A stretch of 64,000 bases of DNA from Bartonella sp. B1099. Lineage in GTDB: Bacteria > Pseudomonadota > Alphaproteobacteria > Rhizobiales > Rhizobiaceae. The position numbers were made by a program, and so were the translations under genes. The stretch is from NCBI RefSeq assembly GCF_944801835.1, contig NZ_CALYLN010000001.1:342001-406000 (forward strand), given 5' to 3'. Positions 37,916-46,780 of this stretch are shown here, piece by piece (the stretch's first letter is position 1; every line of letters begins with the position of its first letter). The notes below the pieces were generated by a model that had not been told where the DNA came from, made no database searches, and worked only from the letters and a program-made list of their open reading frames with translations.

Positions 37916-38305
37916 TTATTTTGTTAAGAAGGAATTTTTCTCCGCTTGGCTAATTGCTTGCTCCAACTGAGCAATCTTTTTTTTCAACAAACGCGTAAAA
38001 GTAAGACGGACGAAAAAGACAACAGGGATCAATAAAAAAAGAAGAACGGATAGAACAACCAATATGAATATGAGAATGAAGAGGCTATAATTCCACCACC
38101 CTGTCAAATCCCACTCAAATACCAGTGCAAGTGCCACTTTAAAAGCCTCAAGAATAAAAGCAAGGCAAAAGATAACTTTATAATTTTTGCGTGTCAGAAA
38201 TGTTTCTGCCAAAGAAAAAGCCCGTAGTTCCTGATTTGATGGTTTCTGATCTGATCTTGAATTTTTCCCCCTATTCGATATTAAATTCCCCCCATTGCGC
38301 TTCAT
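37916..38305 (-). CDS. B-type array protein, intact (B6)
   Basis: 129 residues, ATG after GAGGGAGAAAAA. N-terminal polar part (1-30), then RAFSLAETFLTRKNYKVIFC, first helix about 44-62, DLTGW loop, second long hydrophobic helix about 75-100, and the tail FTRLLKKKIAQLEQAISQAE, a short amphipathic helix. The LLKKK codons contain eight A in a row, a slippage-prone tract. The most complete example of the B module. Function unknown. Confidence 0.65.
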   Translation of the reverse strand: MKRNGGNLISNRGKNSRSDQKPSNQELRAFSLAETFLTRKNYKVIFCLAFILEAFKVALALVFEWDLTGWWNYSLFILIFILVVLSVLLFLLIPVVFFVRLTFTRLLKKKIAQLEQAISQAEKNSFLTK

Positions 38306-38993
38306 TTTTTCTCCCTCATTTATCTAAAACATTAAGTTCATGAATCAAAACGTTGTTCCTGATCATAAATGCCATTCATCACCATCCATGGTTTTTAGTT
38401 CAATTGCTTGTTTTTTTTAATCCTTGTCTTTTCTCATCTTTTATAAAAATAATATCGGAAGAAGCGTTTTTTCTTTGACCTCAAAGGGCATGTTTTCCCA
38501 CCGCAGACGGATCTTCTCGTTTGTCTTATCTCCTCGTTGTCTGAATGTCTGTTTTTCTCCTCAACCCACCTTTTATAAAAGCCACCTCTATTGCACGCCA
38601 TCCCCATAGAATGCCATCTCTATAGAATGACGGTACACTTCCTCCTTTACTCTTGCCGCCTTTTTCAGTCTCTGGCTCTAAAATTCTGAGTGGTGTTTTT
38701 CCCCAAGAGAAGTCCCTTTCACAAGAGAAGTAAAGCGGTTCAAGAAAATCATCTGCGCATTTCTTTGTCTTGAAAACAACTTGAGTCATCAAGCCATCAC
38801 CAAAACTTAAACCACGCACCTTCCCTTAAGCCATCCTCAAAGCATGGTGGAAATGGATTTTATGCTTGTTTCAAAGCTTAAACCTCTCACCATCCCTAAA
38901 GCTTTTGTACTCAAAGGATCTCACCACCGCCCCTTAAAGCGCAAAAACTCCAAGATGTGCGTAGAATAGAATGCTTTATTTTCTCCTTTTTCT
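38306..38993 (-). other. Gap with possible small minus-strand gene
   Basis: An open frame 38526-38789 (MTQVVFKTKKCADDFLEPLY to TDIQTTRR, 87 residues) has protein-like composition but no good ribosome-binding site. A short duplicate of its upstream part (VRGLSF) lies near 38870. I do not recognise it. Confidence 0.3.
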
Positions 38994-39326
38994 TCACTTT
39001 TCCCCCTCATTTTCACGATAGAGGATCATCGGTGTTTTTTTCTGCTCAACCTCTTCTTCCAGTTGTCGGATCATTTTCTTCAATTGACGGGTTACGATAA
39101 AAAGCATCATAAAAACAATGGGTAAGAATAAAAAAGCACAAGCCAGCATCCATGCCAATGGCTCTAAGAGAGCCGCAGAAAAAAAATCCTTCCTTCTCCA
39201 TATCTTAACGATAACAGTGATAACTGTTGGAAGTGTCACCATAACGGTTGAAAGAGTGAATATTTTTTTATAGTCGGCCCAAACAAGCGAAAGCTGTTTT
39301 TGATCAAACAGACTGCTGCTTTTCAT
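38994..39326 (-). CDS. B-type array protein (B7)
   Basis: 110 residues. LSLVWADYKKIFTLSTVMVT replaces the usual FLTRKNYKVIF. Two helices, the second LACAFLFLPIVFMMLFIV. Tail TRQLKKMIRQLEEEVEQKK. It ends NEGEK. Directly downstream of the A gene at 39339 (12-base gap), so A-B order here. Confidence 0.6.
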   Translation of the reverse strand: MKSSSLFDQKQLSLVWADYKKIFTLSTVMVTLPTVITVIVKIWRRKDFFSAALLEPLAWMLACAFLFLPIVFMMLFIVTRQLKKMIRQLEEEVEQKKTPMILYRENEGEK

Positions 39327-39338
39327 TTTCTCACTTTT

Positions 39339-39536
39339 TCATTTTTGGGCGATTTGTTCCAAGGCACTATCGCGCTCATGGAGCACCTCTTTCAACTCTT
39401 TTTTCACACGACAATAGAGCCGCGCACGCTTAATAAACAGATAATAAATGACAACAATGGGCACCCATATTAAGACATTTAAGAGCGTGTATAACAGAAT
39501 AGAACATGCTGCTAATGTTATAAGACTACCGGACAT
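39339..39536 (-). CDS. A-type array protein, intact
   Basis: 65 residues, ATG preceded by AAGGGGGGAC. Hydrophobic segment about 5-35, then the reference A tail FIKRARLYCRVKKELKEVL and HERDSALEQIAQK, probably a cytoplasmic coiled helix. The same motif forms the anchor region of L2. Function unknown. Confidence 0.6.
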   Translation of the reverse strand: MSGSLITLAACSILLYTLLNVLIWVPIVVIYYLFIKRARLYCRVKKELKEVLHERDSALEQIAQK

Positions 39537-39550
39537 TTTGTCCCCCCTTG

Positions 39551-40099
39551 CTATTTTTCATTTTGTGCATTCTGCATACGAATTGCCTGATCGCGCTGTT
39601 CGATCACTTCGTCTAACTGTTGAAGCGTTTCTCTCAATTTTCGGGTTAATTTTATCCCCATTATTGCCATGATGGGAGACAAACAAAGAATTCCTATCCA
39701 TATAATACTCAACAGCACCATGATAAAGACAATGCTATCACTCTTCCACCATAGCAAATTTGTGGTAGAAAAAGCAGATTCTAGAAGAGAAAAGAGAATA
39801 AAGATAAAAAAGATTATTTTACATTCTTTTGCATAAAGGGGCAGAGACTCTTTAAAGTTGAGAAAGCGCATTTTTGCCTCAAGGGTCTTATGCGTGAGAT
39901 TCTGTTTTTTCATTTCTTCCGGATCATTACACAACTGTTGTATGGCTTGCTTTTGTTGCGTCGTATTCTTTTTCAATTCTCGAGCAAGTTTAAAGGACAC
40001 CCTCATATGCTTGATCAACAGGTAAGGAAGCCTGACAATGACCATAAACATTAAAATGACAATAATGAGTCCCCCTAAAAAAGCTAAATATTCTATCAT
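39551..40099 (-). CDS. A-B fusion membrane protein
   Basis: 182 residues. A part: helix 5-28, then LIKHMRVSFKLARELKKN and a Q/K-rich linker. B part from about 85: LNFKESLPLYAKECKIIFFI, second helix about 128-150, tail LTRKLRETLQQLDEVIEQRD. Order is A then B, opposite to the fusion at 31393. It ends 14 bases before the A gene at 39536. Confidence 0.6.
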   Translation of the reverse strand: MIEYLAFLGGLIIVILMFMVIVRLPYLLIKHMRVSFKLARELKKNTTQQKQAIQQLCNDPEEMKKQNLTHKTLEAKMRFLNFKESLPLYAKECKIIFFIFILFSLLESAFSTTNLLWWKSDSIVFIMVLLSIIWIGILCLSPIMAIMGIKLTRKLRETLQQLDEVIEQRDQAIRMQNAQNEK

Positions 40100-40156
40100 A
40101 ACGCTCCCTTTTTTTCTCTATCGCCTTGAGATGAAATCATCATTTTTATTCTCTGC

Positions 40157-40696
40157 TCAAGCAAATGTTTCTAATTTCTTCACTGTTTTTTTCACGCCAT
40201 AATAAAGGAAACTATGGAGAATTAAAATGACAGGTAAAGTGAAAGTGCTACATACCAAAATAAACAAAAACGGCAGTGCACCAAGAAAAAACAAGGCCGA
40301 CGCATCACTGTAGGGAACAGCCGTATATTTTATGAGAAGAGATAAAAAAAGCGAAGCACATGCGAGAAGCACAACCACAATGAAAGCTATACAAGAGATT
40401 ATTTTATAATCTTTTCTTGAGAGTTCCAAAGATTCTTTAAAAGAACGAGCGCTAAACTGTGTTGCAAGAACTGTATTCTGTTCTCTATCCTCTACCTGAT
40501 AACACCTCAAATTCTGCGCTGGCCCCTTTTTTAATTTGCACCGCATCTTAACTAACACGATTGTCCGTTTTATCAAAGAATAATAAAGTGCCAAGATGAT
40601 CTTCACGGTAGAAAAGAGTACCGAAAGCAATGCAACATACATAAAGATTATTGTCCCTACAGTAATTAACCATCCAATGATGAAAGAAACGCTCAC
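40157..40696 (-). CDS. A-B fusion membrane protein
   Basis: 179 residues. A part: long hydrophobic N-terminus then LYYSLIKRTIVLVKMRCKLK. B part: FSARSFKESLELSRKDYKII then two helices and the tail YYGVKKTVKKLETFA. Same domain order as 39551. It begins ten bases after the gene at 40706. Confidence 0.6.
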   Translation of the reverse strand: MSVSFIIGWLITVGTIIFMYVALLSVLFSTVKIILALYYSLIKRTIVLVKMRCKLKKGPAQNLRCYQVEDREQNTVLATQFSARSFKESLELSRKDYKIISCIAFIVVVLLACASLFLSLLIKYTAVPYSDASALFFLGALPFLFILVCSTFTLPVILILHSFLYYGVKKTVKKLETFA

Positions 40697-40705
40697 GTAT
40701 CCCCC

Positions 40706-41209
40706 CTATAGTCTTGTGTTAAGAGATTGGTTATCTAAAGGTTGCTGCTCTGGCACTGTTTCCCACAGCTGCATCATTTCCTTCACGTCCCGTTTAAAGA
40801 TGGCGTGAAAGATAGAAAAGAGTGGAAAGAAACCAGCAAGAGCCCCAAAAATCATTGACGGCATAAAACATACAAAAGCCCAAACACTCTTCCACCCCGC
40901 ATCACGCAAATGTTCGATGATAGGATTTTTTAAAGGGTTTTGAAGACTTTCTCGCATCGCTTCTTGAAAATTTTGCTGCTTCATTGCTTGCAGCTGTTCT
41001 TTAGAAATTTGAAAAACTTCCCAAGGATCCATAGAGACAGCAGCAACAAAAAGCACCAACAAGAGGATAGCCAAGCAACAAATGATGACATAATCCTTTG
41101 TTGAGAGAACCATCGCTTTTTTAAAAGCGGCCGATTGATCCAACTCAGATTGCGAGATATAAGCCTTCTCCTCACAGGCTGATGGCTGTTGTGATTGATC
41201 TTTGATCAT
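40706..41209 (-). CDS. B-type protein, long loop, first gene of array
   Basis: 167 residues. KKAMVLSTKDYVIICCLAIL opens the first helix, as in other B proteins. A ~60-residue charged loop (KEQLQAMKQQNFQEAMRESL and following) separates it from the second helix FVCFMPSMIFGALAGFF. The tail IFKRDVKEMMQLWETVPEQQ matches the B ending. It is the most upstream member of the minus-strand run, so the operon promoter should lie to its right; none is obvious. Confidence 0.6.
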   Translation of the reverse strand: MIKDQSQQPSACEEKAYISQSELDQSAAFKKAMVLSTKDYVIICCLAILLLVLFVAAVSMDPWEVFQISKEQLQAMKQQNFQEAMRESLQNPLKNPIIEHLRDAGWKSVWAFVCFMPSMIFGALAGFFPLFSIFHAIFKRDVKEMMQLWETVPEQQPLDNQSLNTRL

Positions 41210-42488
41210 AGGAATAATCCCCCACGTCTAAAATACCCACGCTTTAATATCTGATAACACAAGAAACAGCGTGACGGAGTCGCTTAGCACTCTTCTCATC
41301 ATGAAGCAAGCACGAATAGTTTTTTTCAGTCTTTTTTAAAATTCCTTGAACACCTAACAACAGAGCTTCTCTCAATGCTTATAAACGTGCCTTTTTCCCT
41401 CTTGATCGATCACACAAGCCCAGAGAGCCTTTCCCTAAAGGACACTGTTTTGAGAATACCCTCCTTAGAACACCCTCCTTCAATACCCCACTGGCGAAAA
41501 AACAACCGATGACCTAAAATGCCGCGACAGCATCCTTAAAATTTTTCCATTCTCATTTTAAAATTTCTTAAATGAAAAAGCCTCTCTTTTAACATTAGCA
41601 AGAAAGGTTTCGTCTCTCACAAGCCCCCAGCTTTATAAAAGCCTCTCTTCATAGACGCCTCTTTTCTCTTGAAGCCCCCTTTATCTCCAAGGATCTTTTC
41701 ATACAGCTTCTTTGGATAGGACATCGCACCCTTTAAACGACAGCCCCCTACTCATGATGAAATCCATTAAAACAGCCAAAGAAACTTTCAGCCTCTATAA
41801 AGGATAGATAAAGAACATCGCCAAACCCAATCGCTTGATTCTTGAGTATTTATTTGAGCCGATAAGTGATTATTTATTTGAAAATAGAGGGCATCTTATG
41901 TTATAATGACGAATATGAATAAGGTTGTTTTATAGCGTTCTCTGTCCCTTCACTCTCCGGCAAAGCTCCTCTATAGAGGACCACCTTTATAAGAGGACTC
42001 TATGAAAGAATAAGGGCTTAAACAGCGTGATGGAGATCAAGCTTCTGGGTTCAGCGTTCAAAGATAAAAGCCTTATAATCCCTCAATACGCCCCTTATAA
42101 TCCCCTAATACACCGATGAGAAGAGACAAAAAACTTATGCGAAAAAATAAGGAGAAGCCCCATGGAACTTTATTTTTTCATTCACATGTGACAAAAATTT
42201 CTTTTCACTTTTTCCAGAGACGTTGAAAAATCTGTAGAAAGCAAATCATCCGCGATCGCGGCTAAAAAGATAAAGATAAGCATGATGGGGGTGGAGTAAA
42301 AACAATATCTTAAAGATGATTTTTTTGCCCTACAAGGTTGCTTTGACGCTTAAAGGCTTCGTTTCTCCTTTGCACTATAACGGCTTATAACCTCCCAGTA
42401 TTTTTTCGCCCCGTATTTTCTCCAAATGCTTTTTACAATTCCTGTCCCCCGCAACAGACAGTTTCTTTTTCATTCAAATGGTAAATTC
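41210..42488. other. Gap upstream of the array, no gene
   Basis: No convincing ORF. Possible control region for the leftward array and for the rightward gene at 42489. An AT-rich inverted stretch (AGTATTTATTTGAGCC ... TTATTTATTTG) lies near 41845. Confidence 0.4.
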
Positions 42489-43070
42489 ATGGAAATAGGT
42501 AAAAAACGCGGTAGACCGAGAATAACCGGCAAACAAAGAGAACCCAATGGCCGTATTTCACGTGCCAAAAGCCCCAGCAAATTGACATCTCAATCAGCGC
42601 TCCAAGCAGCCATTGAAATGCGTGCAAAACACTTTGGTTTAAGCCTTGAAGAAGCAAAAAATCCGCTTGTGGGGAGCTATATTGGGCGTCTTTGTTTGCT
42701 GGGCTATAAAGGGGATTCATCAGGCATCAGTCAAGAGCAATATGACACGGCGCAACAATACTTGCAAATCAGAAACGACTATTTATGTGCCAAAGGTTTG
42801 CCAAACGGCTATTATGATGGCTTTAAGCACAGTGCTTCTGATGAGAAAGCAAAAAAGCAATGGGTTGAAAGAGCAACACAACGCTATGAAGCGATGCAAG
42901 AAGCGATTAAAGAAGCCCAAAATCTGCATCGTCAACACAACTTTCATGCAGCATTACAATATCTTGTTAGTGAAGATCAGCCCCTACCAACGCTTGTTGG
43001 CTCACTGCGCCTTATTCTTGATGCTCTTTATAAACATTTTGACTGTTCCAGCCCAAAGAGTATTCGCTAA
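42489..43070 (+). CDS. Phage-type protein with AT-hook-like start
   Basis: 193 residues from the ATG at 42489; an upstream in-frame ATG at 42426 adds a hydrophobic stretch unlike the family. The N-terminus EIGKKRGRPRITGKQREPNG contains the AT-hook core RGRP and resembles a group of Rhizobiales prophage proteins that start the same way and continue with a helical ~150-residue body (ERATQRYEAMQEAIKEAQ here). Probably DNA-binding. The role in phage is not known to me. Confidence 0.55.
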   Translation: MEIGKKRGRPRITGKQREPNGRISRAKSPSKLTSQSALQAAIEMRAKHFGLSLEEAKNPLVGSYIGRLCLLGYKGDSSGISQEQYDTAQQYLQIRNDYLCAKGLPNGYYDGFKHSASDEKAKKQWVERATQRYEAMQEAIKEAQNLHRQHNFHAALQYLVSEDQPLPTLVGSLRLILDALYKHFDCSSPKSIR

Positions 43071-43941
43071 AAAACACTAATGTCGTCTCCCCCTCAAAGG
43101 CTAAAGCTTCTAAAACCCTACGCCTCGTTTGTAAAATCCGCCTCTCAGAAGAGAGGCACTTAAGATCCACAAAGCGCGTACCCTTGTCATTGGATTTGCG
43201 GGGGGATTTGCGGGGCTTAAAGCACAATAAACAAGCCTCAAAAGCGCCCCCACACCTTTAAAAACATTACAGCCGCGCCCCAAGAAACAGACGCTCTCAA
43301 AGGACAATATTTTACGGTAGAACAAGATAGCCCCCTCTTCAAACACCCTTTTGTTGGAACAAGCCACTCTCATCCATCCCCCAGCGAATACAACAGCCGC
43401 GCCAGTCTCAATCGCTCACACACTCCTCTTCTCTCCAACACCAGCCAATCTAAAGGTTCCATTCCCTCCATAAACCACCAGTCGATAGAATTTCCCCTCC
43501 CAATATCACCATCAACAATCTCTCCACCTCACCCTTTCTTTCTCAAAGGAATGTTCTTTGCTCCATCAAAAAGCTTCATCAAAAAAACTTTCCCCCCATA
43601 AAAAATTTTCTCCCATAAAAATTCCCATGTAAAACAACATATTTTGTTAAGACAACATATTTTGCGAGATACACCCTATAAATGCGCTTTTTTCTTTCAC
43701 TTTGTTTCCACGATAAAAAAGGACAAATCATTGTTTTTCTGTTGACAGAAGATGAAAAATCGTATTTAATGACAGGTGCGGTAAAGGGATATTTGCGTCT
43801 TAATTTCATCATTAAATCACCATTAAATTTTTATGTTGTGAGAAATTATGAGAGACTGTTTTAAAATCTGTTCTAAAACAGTGTGTTTTGCAACAATGTA
43901 TAAAGTTGTATAAACAACAATGTATAAAATTGTATGAAGTT
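43071..43941 (-). pseudogene. Decayed genes, minus strand
   Basis: Frames such as LSFESVCFLGRGCNVFKGVG followed by LVYCAL, and NDKGTRFVDLKCLSSERR, recur in diverged form at 44359-44460 and 44560-44720. No intact copy exists. 43380-43941 shows nothing else. Confidence 0.4.
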
Positions 43942-44274
43942 TTACTGTTTGAGAAGTTCAAAAGTTTGCTGCAAAAATTGATTGTTTGACGGTGTCTTTC
44001 GTCTTTTTTTAACTTCCAGCTTTTTTAATGATCTTTCTTTTGCCGCACCAAAAGCAAGAGAGAGAAAACTGGCTCCACGCCCCCTTCTCATAAAGCGCCC
44101 GCAACAAAACACCGCCCTTAACACCCCCCATTCTCCCCTTAAAACACCGATGCAAGCGATCACAGCAACGCAGAGTAATAAGCTAAACACAGCGATCTCC
44201 TTTGACGCATAGTCCATTTTGAGCTGCCCCACACTGCAAAGCCCCACACCACAAAAGATGAAGATCATTCCCAT
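43942..44274 (-). CDS. Hypothetical membrane protein
   Basis: Up to 110 residues; an internal start MDYASKEIAVFSLLLC is possible. Two hydrophobic segments then a basic tail (KERSLKKLEVKKRRKTPSNN) ending FLQQTFELLKQ. Composition is plausible for a small inner membrane protein, but no clear ribosome-binding site. Not recognised. Confidence 0.35.
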   Translation of the reverse strand: MGMIFIFCGVGLCSVGQLKMDYASKEIAVFSLLLCVAVIACIGVLRGEWGVLRAVFCCGRFMRRGRGASFLSLAFGAAKERSLKKLEVKKRRKTPSNNQFLQQTFELLKQ

Positions 44275-44358
44275 TGCTTTATAAAAAAACGACGCCTTTC
44301 ACGCCAAGGTGCACTTGGGATTCACAAACAGTCCCCCTTAAAATTTTTCCATAAAGCA

Positions 44359-44720
44359 CAATAAACAAGCTTAAAAGATTCCCTGCGCCCTAAAGCACAT
44401 CACAACCGATTCCAGAAACATATGCCCTCAAAGGAGGAGTGTTTTAGAGCATAACAAACTAGTCCCCCTCTTCTGTTACCCCTCTGTTTAAAAAAACCAC
44501 TCCCCTCATACACCTTGTTCCTACTGTTTCCCCACTGTTGATGATGTGCGACAACCTGAACACTTGAAATCCACAGAGCGCACTTCCCCTTTCATCCGAG
44601 TTGCGACCTTTAAAAAACCGCCAGCAATAAACAAGCTTAAAAGATTCCCTGCGCCCTAAAGCACATCACAACCGATTCCAGAAACATACGCCCTCAAAGG
44701 AGGAGTGTTTTAGAGCCTAG
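44359..44720. repeat. ~100-bp direct repeat, two copies
   Basis: CAATAAACAAGCTTAAAAGA to AGGAGGAGTGTTTTAGAGC occurs at about 44359-44460 and 44628-44720, nearly identical. A diverged third copy lies at about 43226-43315. 44721-45109 holds no gene. Confidence 0.75.
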
Positions 44721-45109
44721 CAGGATCATTTGATCACAAAAGGTGAAGACGATCTTTTTAGGGCTTTTGGGGACTTTTTTGGGCAAAAATCCAAAAGAAT
44801 GTTTTTAAATAGGCAATATTGGCTAAACGGCTCTTGTGGATAATCTCATTTTTTCACAGGGAGAACTGTTGAAAAAATGCTGTCCTCTCTTCATTGAAAT
44901 GCGCTATGGGATAAAAATAACTTAAACTATAAAGATAACGTTGTAAACACCCGCCAATTTCCTCCAATTTTTACAGATTTTACAGCTGTAAAAAACACGC
45001 CGATTTTAAAAACGCAGAAAATTTCTCAATTGACCTTCTTATAAAACCATTGAAAAGATGATTTTTTCCTGAATTTTCAAGAAACAAAAGCTTTTTTTTC
45101 AAAACATCA

Positions 45110-45124
45110 TTTTGTCAAAATGTA
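45110..45124. promoter_or_regulatory. Shared 15-mer upstream of YopJ-like gene
   Basis: TTTTGTCAAAATGTA, 45 bases before the ATG, identical to 26785-26799 upstream of a small exported protein. Confidence 0.3.
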
Positions 45125-45169
45125 AGAAAATAATATCGCCTCTCGCTCCTCAAGAGAAAGGTTAATCGT

Positions 45170-46102
45170 ATGAAACCACAAGCTTCACAAGAGGTCTCCC
45201 CTCATTCTTCAGCAACACCAGAAGGTGCAAGTTCTAATGATCCTACGGAAAATCTTGCAACACATTTAGAACACCCTAACAGCGCCAAAGAAAAAAATAT
45301 CCCTTTCGATCGTAAAAAGTTAAAAGCTATTATTGCGGGCTTAGAAGATGACATCTTAACTGGCCGTTGGTTTACAGCTGATTATGCCCGTACAGATCTT
45401 CAACTGATGCCAGCCTTGGTAGAACAAGCAAATAGCAAGTATCCCGAAATGCATCTCCAACTGGTAACGTCATCTCACCACTTTGCCCTTGCCCTTAAAG
45501 ACACACTCGAAAACGGCATTCAATCTTCTAGATTTATCATTTACACAAAGGATAGAGGAATCCATTTTTCAGTCATTGATCACCAAACCATCGATGACAA
45601 AACGTCCGTGGTATTTTTTGAACCGACAACACTTAACAATATGAAACCAGCGATGCTAGCATTAAGAACACAATTGGCCATTAAAGCGCATGAATTGTCC
45701 AACTGTTCTTTTGCTATAGCAGAAATGGATATTCAACGAAGCTCCTCTGAATGTGGAATGTTTAGTTTAGCGCTCGCCAAAAAGCTTTACCTTGAATCTC
45801 AAAAATTAGAAAGACTGCATAAGGATAATGTTCAGGGTGTATTATGCGAACCAGATACACCTCTATCTCCTGAAAAGTTAGATTCTTATCTTCCCGTCAG
45901 TTTATATAAACATGCGCAAGGGCGAAGACGCCTCGAACACTATCTCAAAACCAACCCAGAAGCCGCCCATGAAAAAGTCAACAAAAAAGGGGAAACTGTC
46001 ACCGAGAGATTTGAAAAAAACTTAAAAGAAGAAGGGGGAAAAACTGTTTCTGTTTCACAACATAGAAAAAGAGCCACGGAATACAAAGCTTTGACAATGT
46101 AA
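45170..46102 (+). CDS. YopJ-family (C55) effector acetyltransferase
   Basis: 310 residues. YopJ/HopZ/AvrRxv-type effectors acetylate Ser/Thr/Lys of host kinases after injection, using a Cys-protease-like triad and host IP6. Seen: TGRWFTADYARTDLQLMPAL (residues 64-83) with YPEMHLQ. His132 is in GIHFSVID, Glu151 in FFEPTTL and Cys195 in QRSSSECGMFSL, all in family order and spacing. The N-terminal ~45 residues are polar and disordered, like a secretion signal. The C-terminal 60 residues are charged. No BID domain is visible, so secretion by a VirB/D4 system cannot be argued from the sequence. It lies between prophage-like genes, suggesting phage-borne transfer. GAGAAAGG precedes the ATG. Confidence 0.88.
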   Translation: MKPQASQEVSPHSSATPEGASSNDPTENLATHLEHPNSAKEKNIPFDRKKLKAIIAGLEDDILTGRWFTADYARTDLQLMPALVEQANSKYPEMHLQLVTSSHHFALALKDTLENGIQSSRFIIYTKDRGIHFSVIDHQTIDDKTSVVFFEPTTLNNMKPAMLALRTQLAIKAHELSNCSFAIAEMDIQRSSSECGMFSLALAKKLYLESQKLERLHKDNVQGVLCEPDTPLSPEKLDSYLPVSLYKHAQGRRRLEHYLKTNPEAAHEKVNKKGETVTERFEKNLKEEGGKTVSVSQHRKRATEYKALTM

Positions 46103-46740
46103 TTGTCATTGACGTTTTCCCCTCTTTCCTCTTCATCAAGCACAAAGCGCTGCTTCTTTATAGCTAAGATTGCGATAAGCAAAGGGGCTTTTGCGTTCGT
46201 AAAACAAAAATAGCAAGCAACTTGTCTGTTAAGAGCAAAAGGCTGTTATCCTCTCAAATGTTCTCTCAAAACCAGCCCCTTTTAAAACTGTATCAAAATT
46301 CCACAGCTCTTATTCGCCCAAAGCTCTTGTCCACCATGATCCTTATGTAGATAGACAGAATGCTGAACGAGTAAAATTATTTTGATGCTTTCGTCTTCAA
46401 TCAAAGCCTATACCCACGCTTATTTTTCTGAGCGTGTCACTTTATCTCAAGCGCCTTCATGCCATCAGATCAAACAACCGCAATGGAGTACGCTTATCGT
46501 ACCTCAACCAACAGCCAGTCCCCCCCAACAAGACTCCCTCAAAAAACCAGCACACGGAGGAAATCTCAAAACCACCCCCGCCCATCAGCTAAAGGCAAAC
46601 ACCACCAACCATTCCCCTACTTGGGATATCCACTTAGAATGTCCACTGGAGATACCATCACCAACCTTTTGATTTCATTAAAGTTTTACATCTCTTTTAT
46701 TCTTGAAGCGTGAAAAAAATCATTTTTAATCTGTCGACCA
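46103..46740. other. Gap between effector and lysis genes
   Basis: An open frame 46382-46672 (MLSSSIKAYTHAYFSERV, later PTASPPQQDSLKKP) is Pro/Thr-rich with no clear ribosome-binding site. It may be a degenerate short gene; low support. Confidence 0.3.
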
Positions 46741-46768
46741 GCCTCACAGTTTTGAGAGGCTTTATTTT
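46741..46768 (+). terminator. Weak hairpin terminator before endolysin
   Basis: GCCTC-ACAGTTTTGA-GAGGC followed by TTTATTTTAT. Confidence 0.4.
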
Positions 46769-46780
46769 ATGGAGAAGCAA

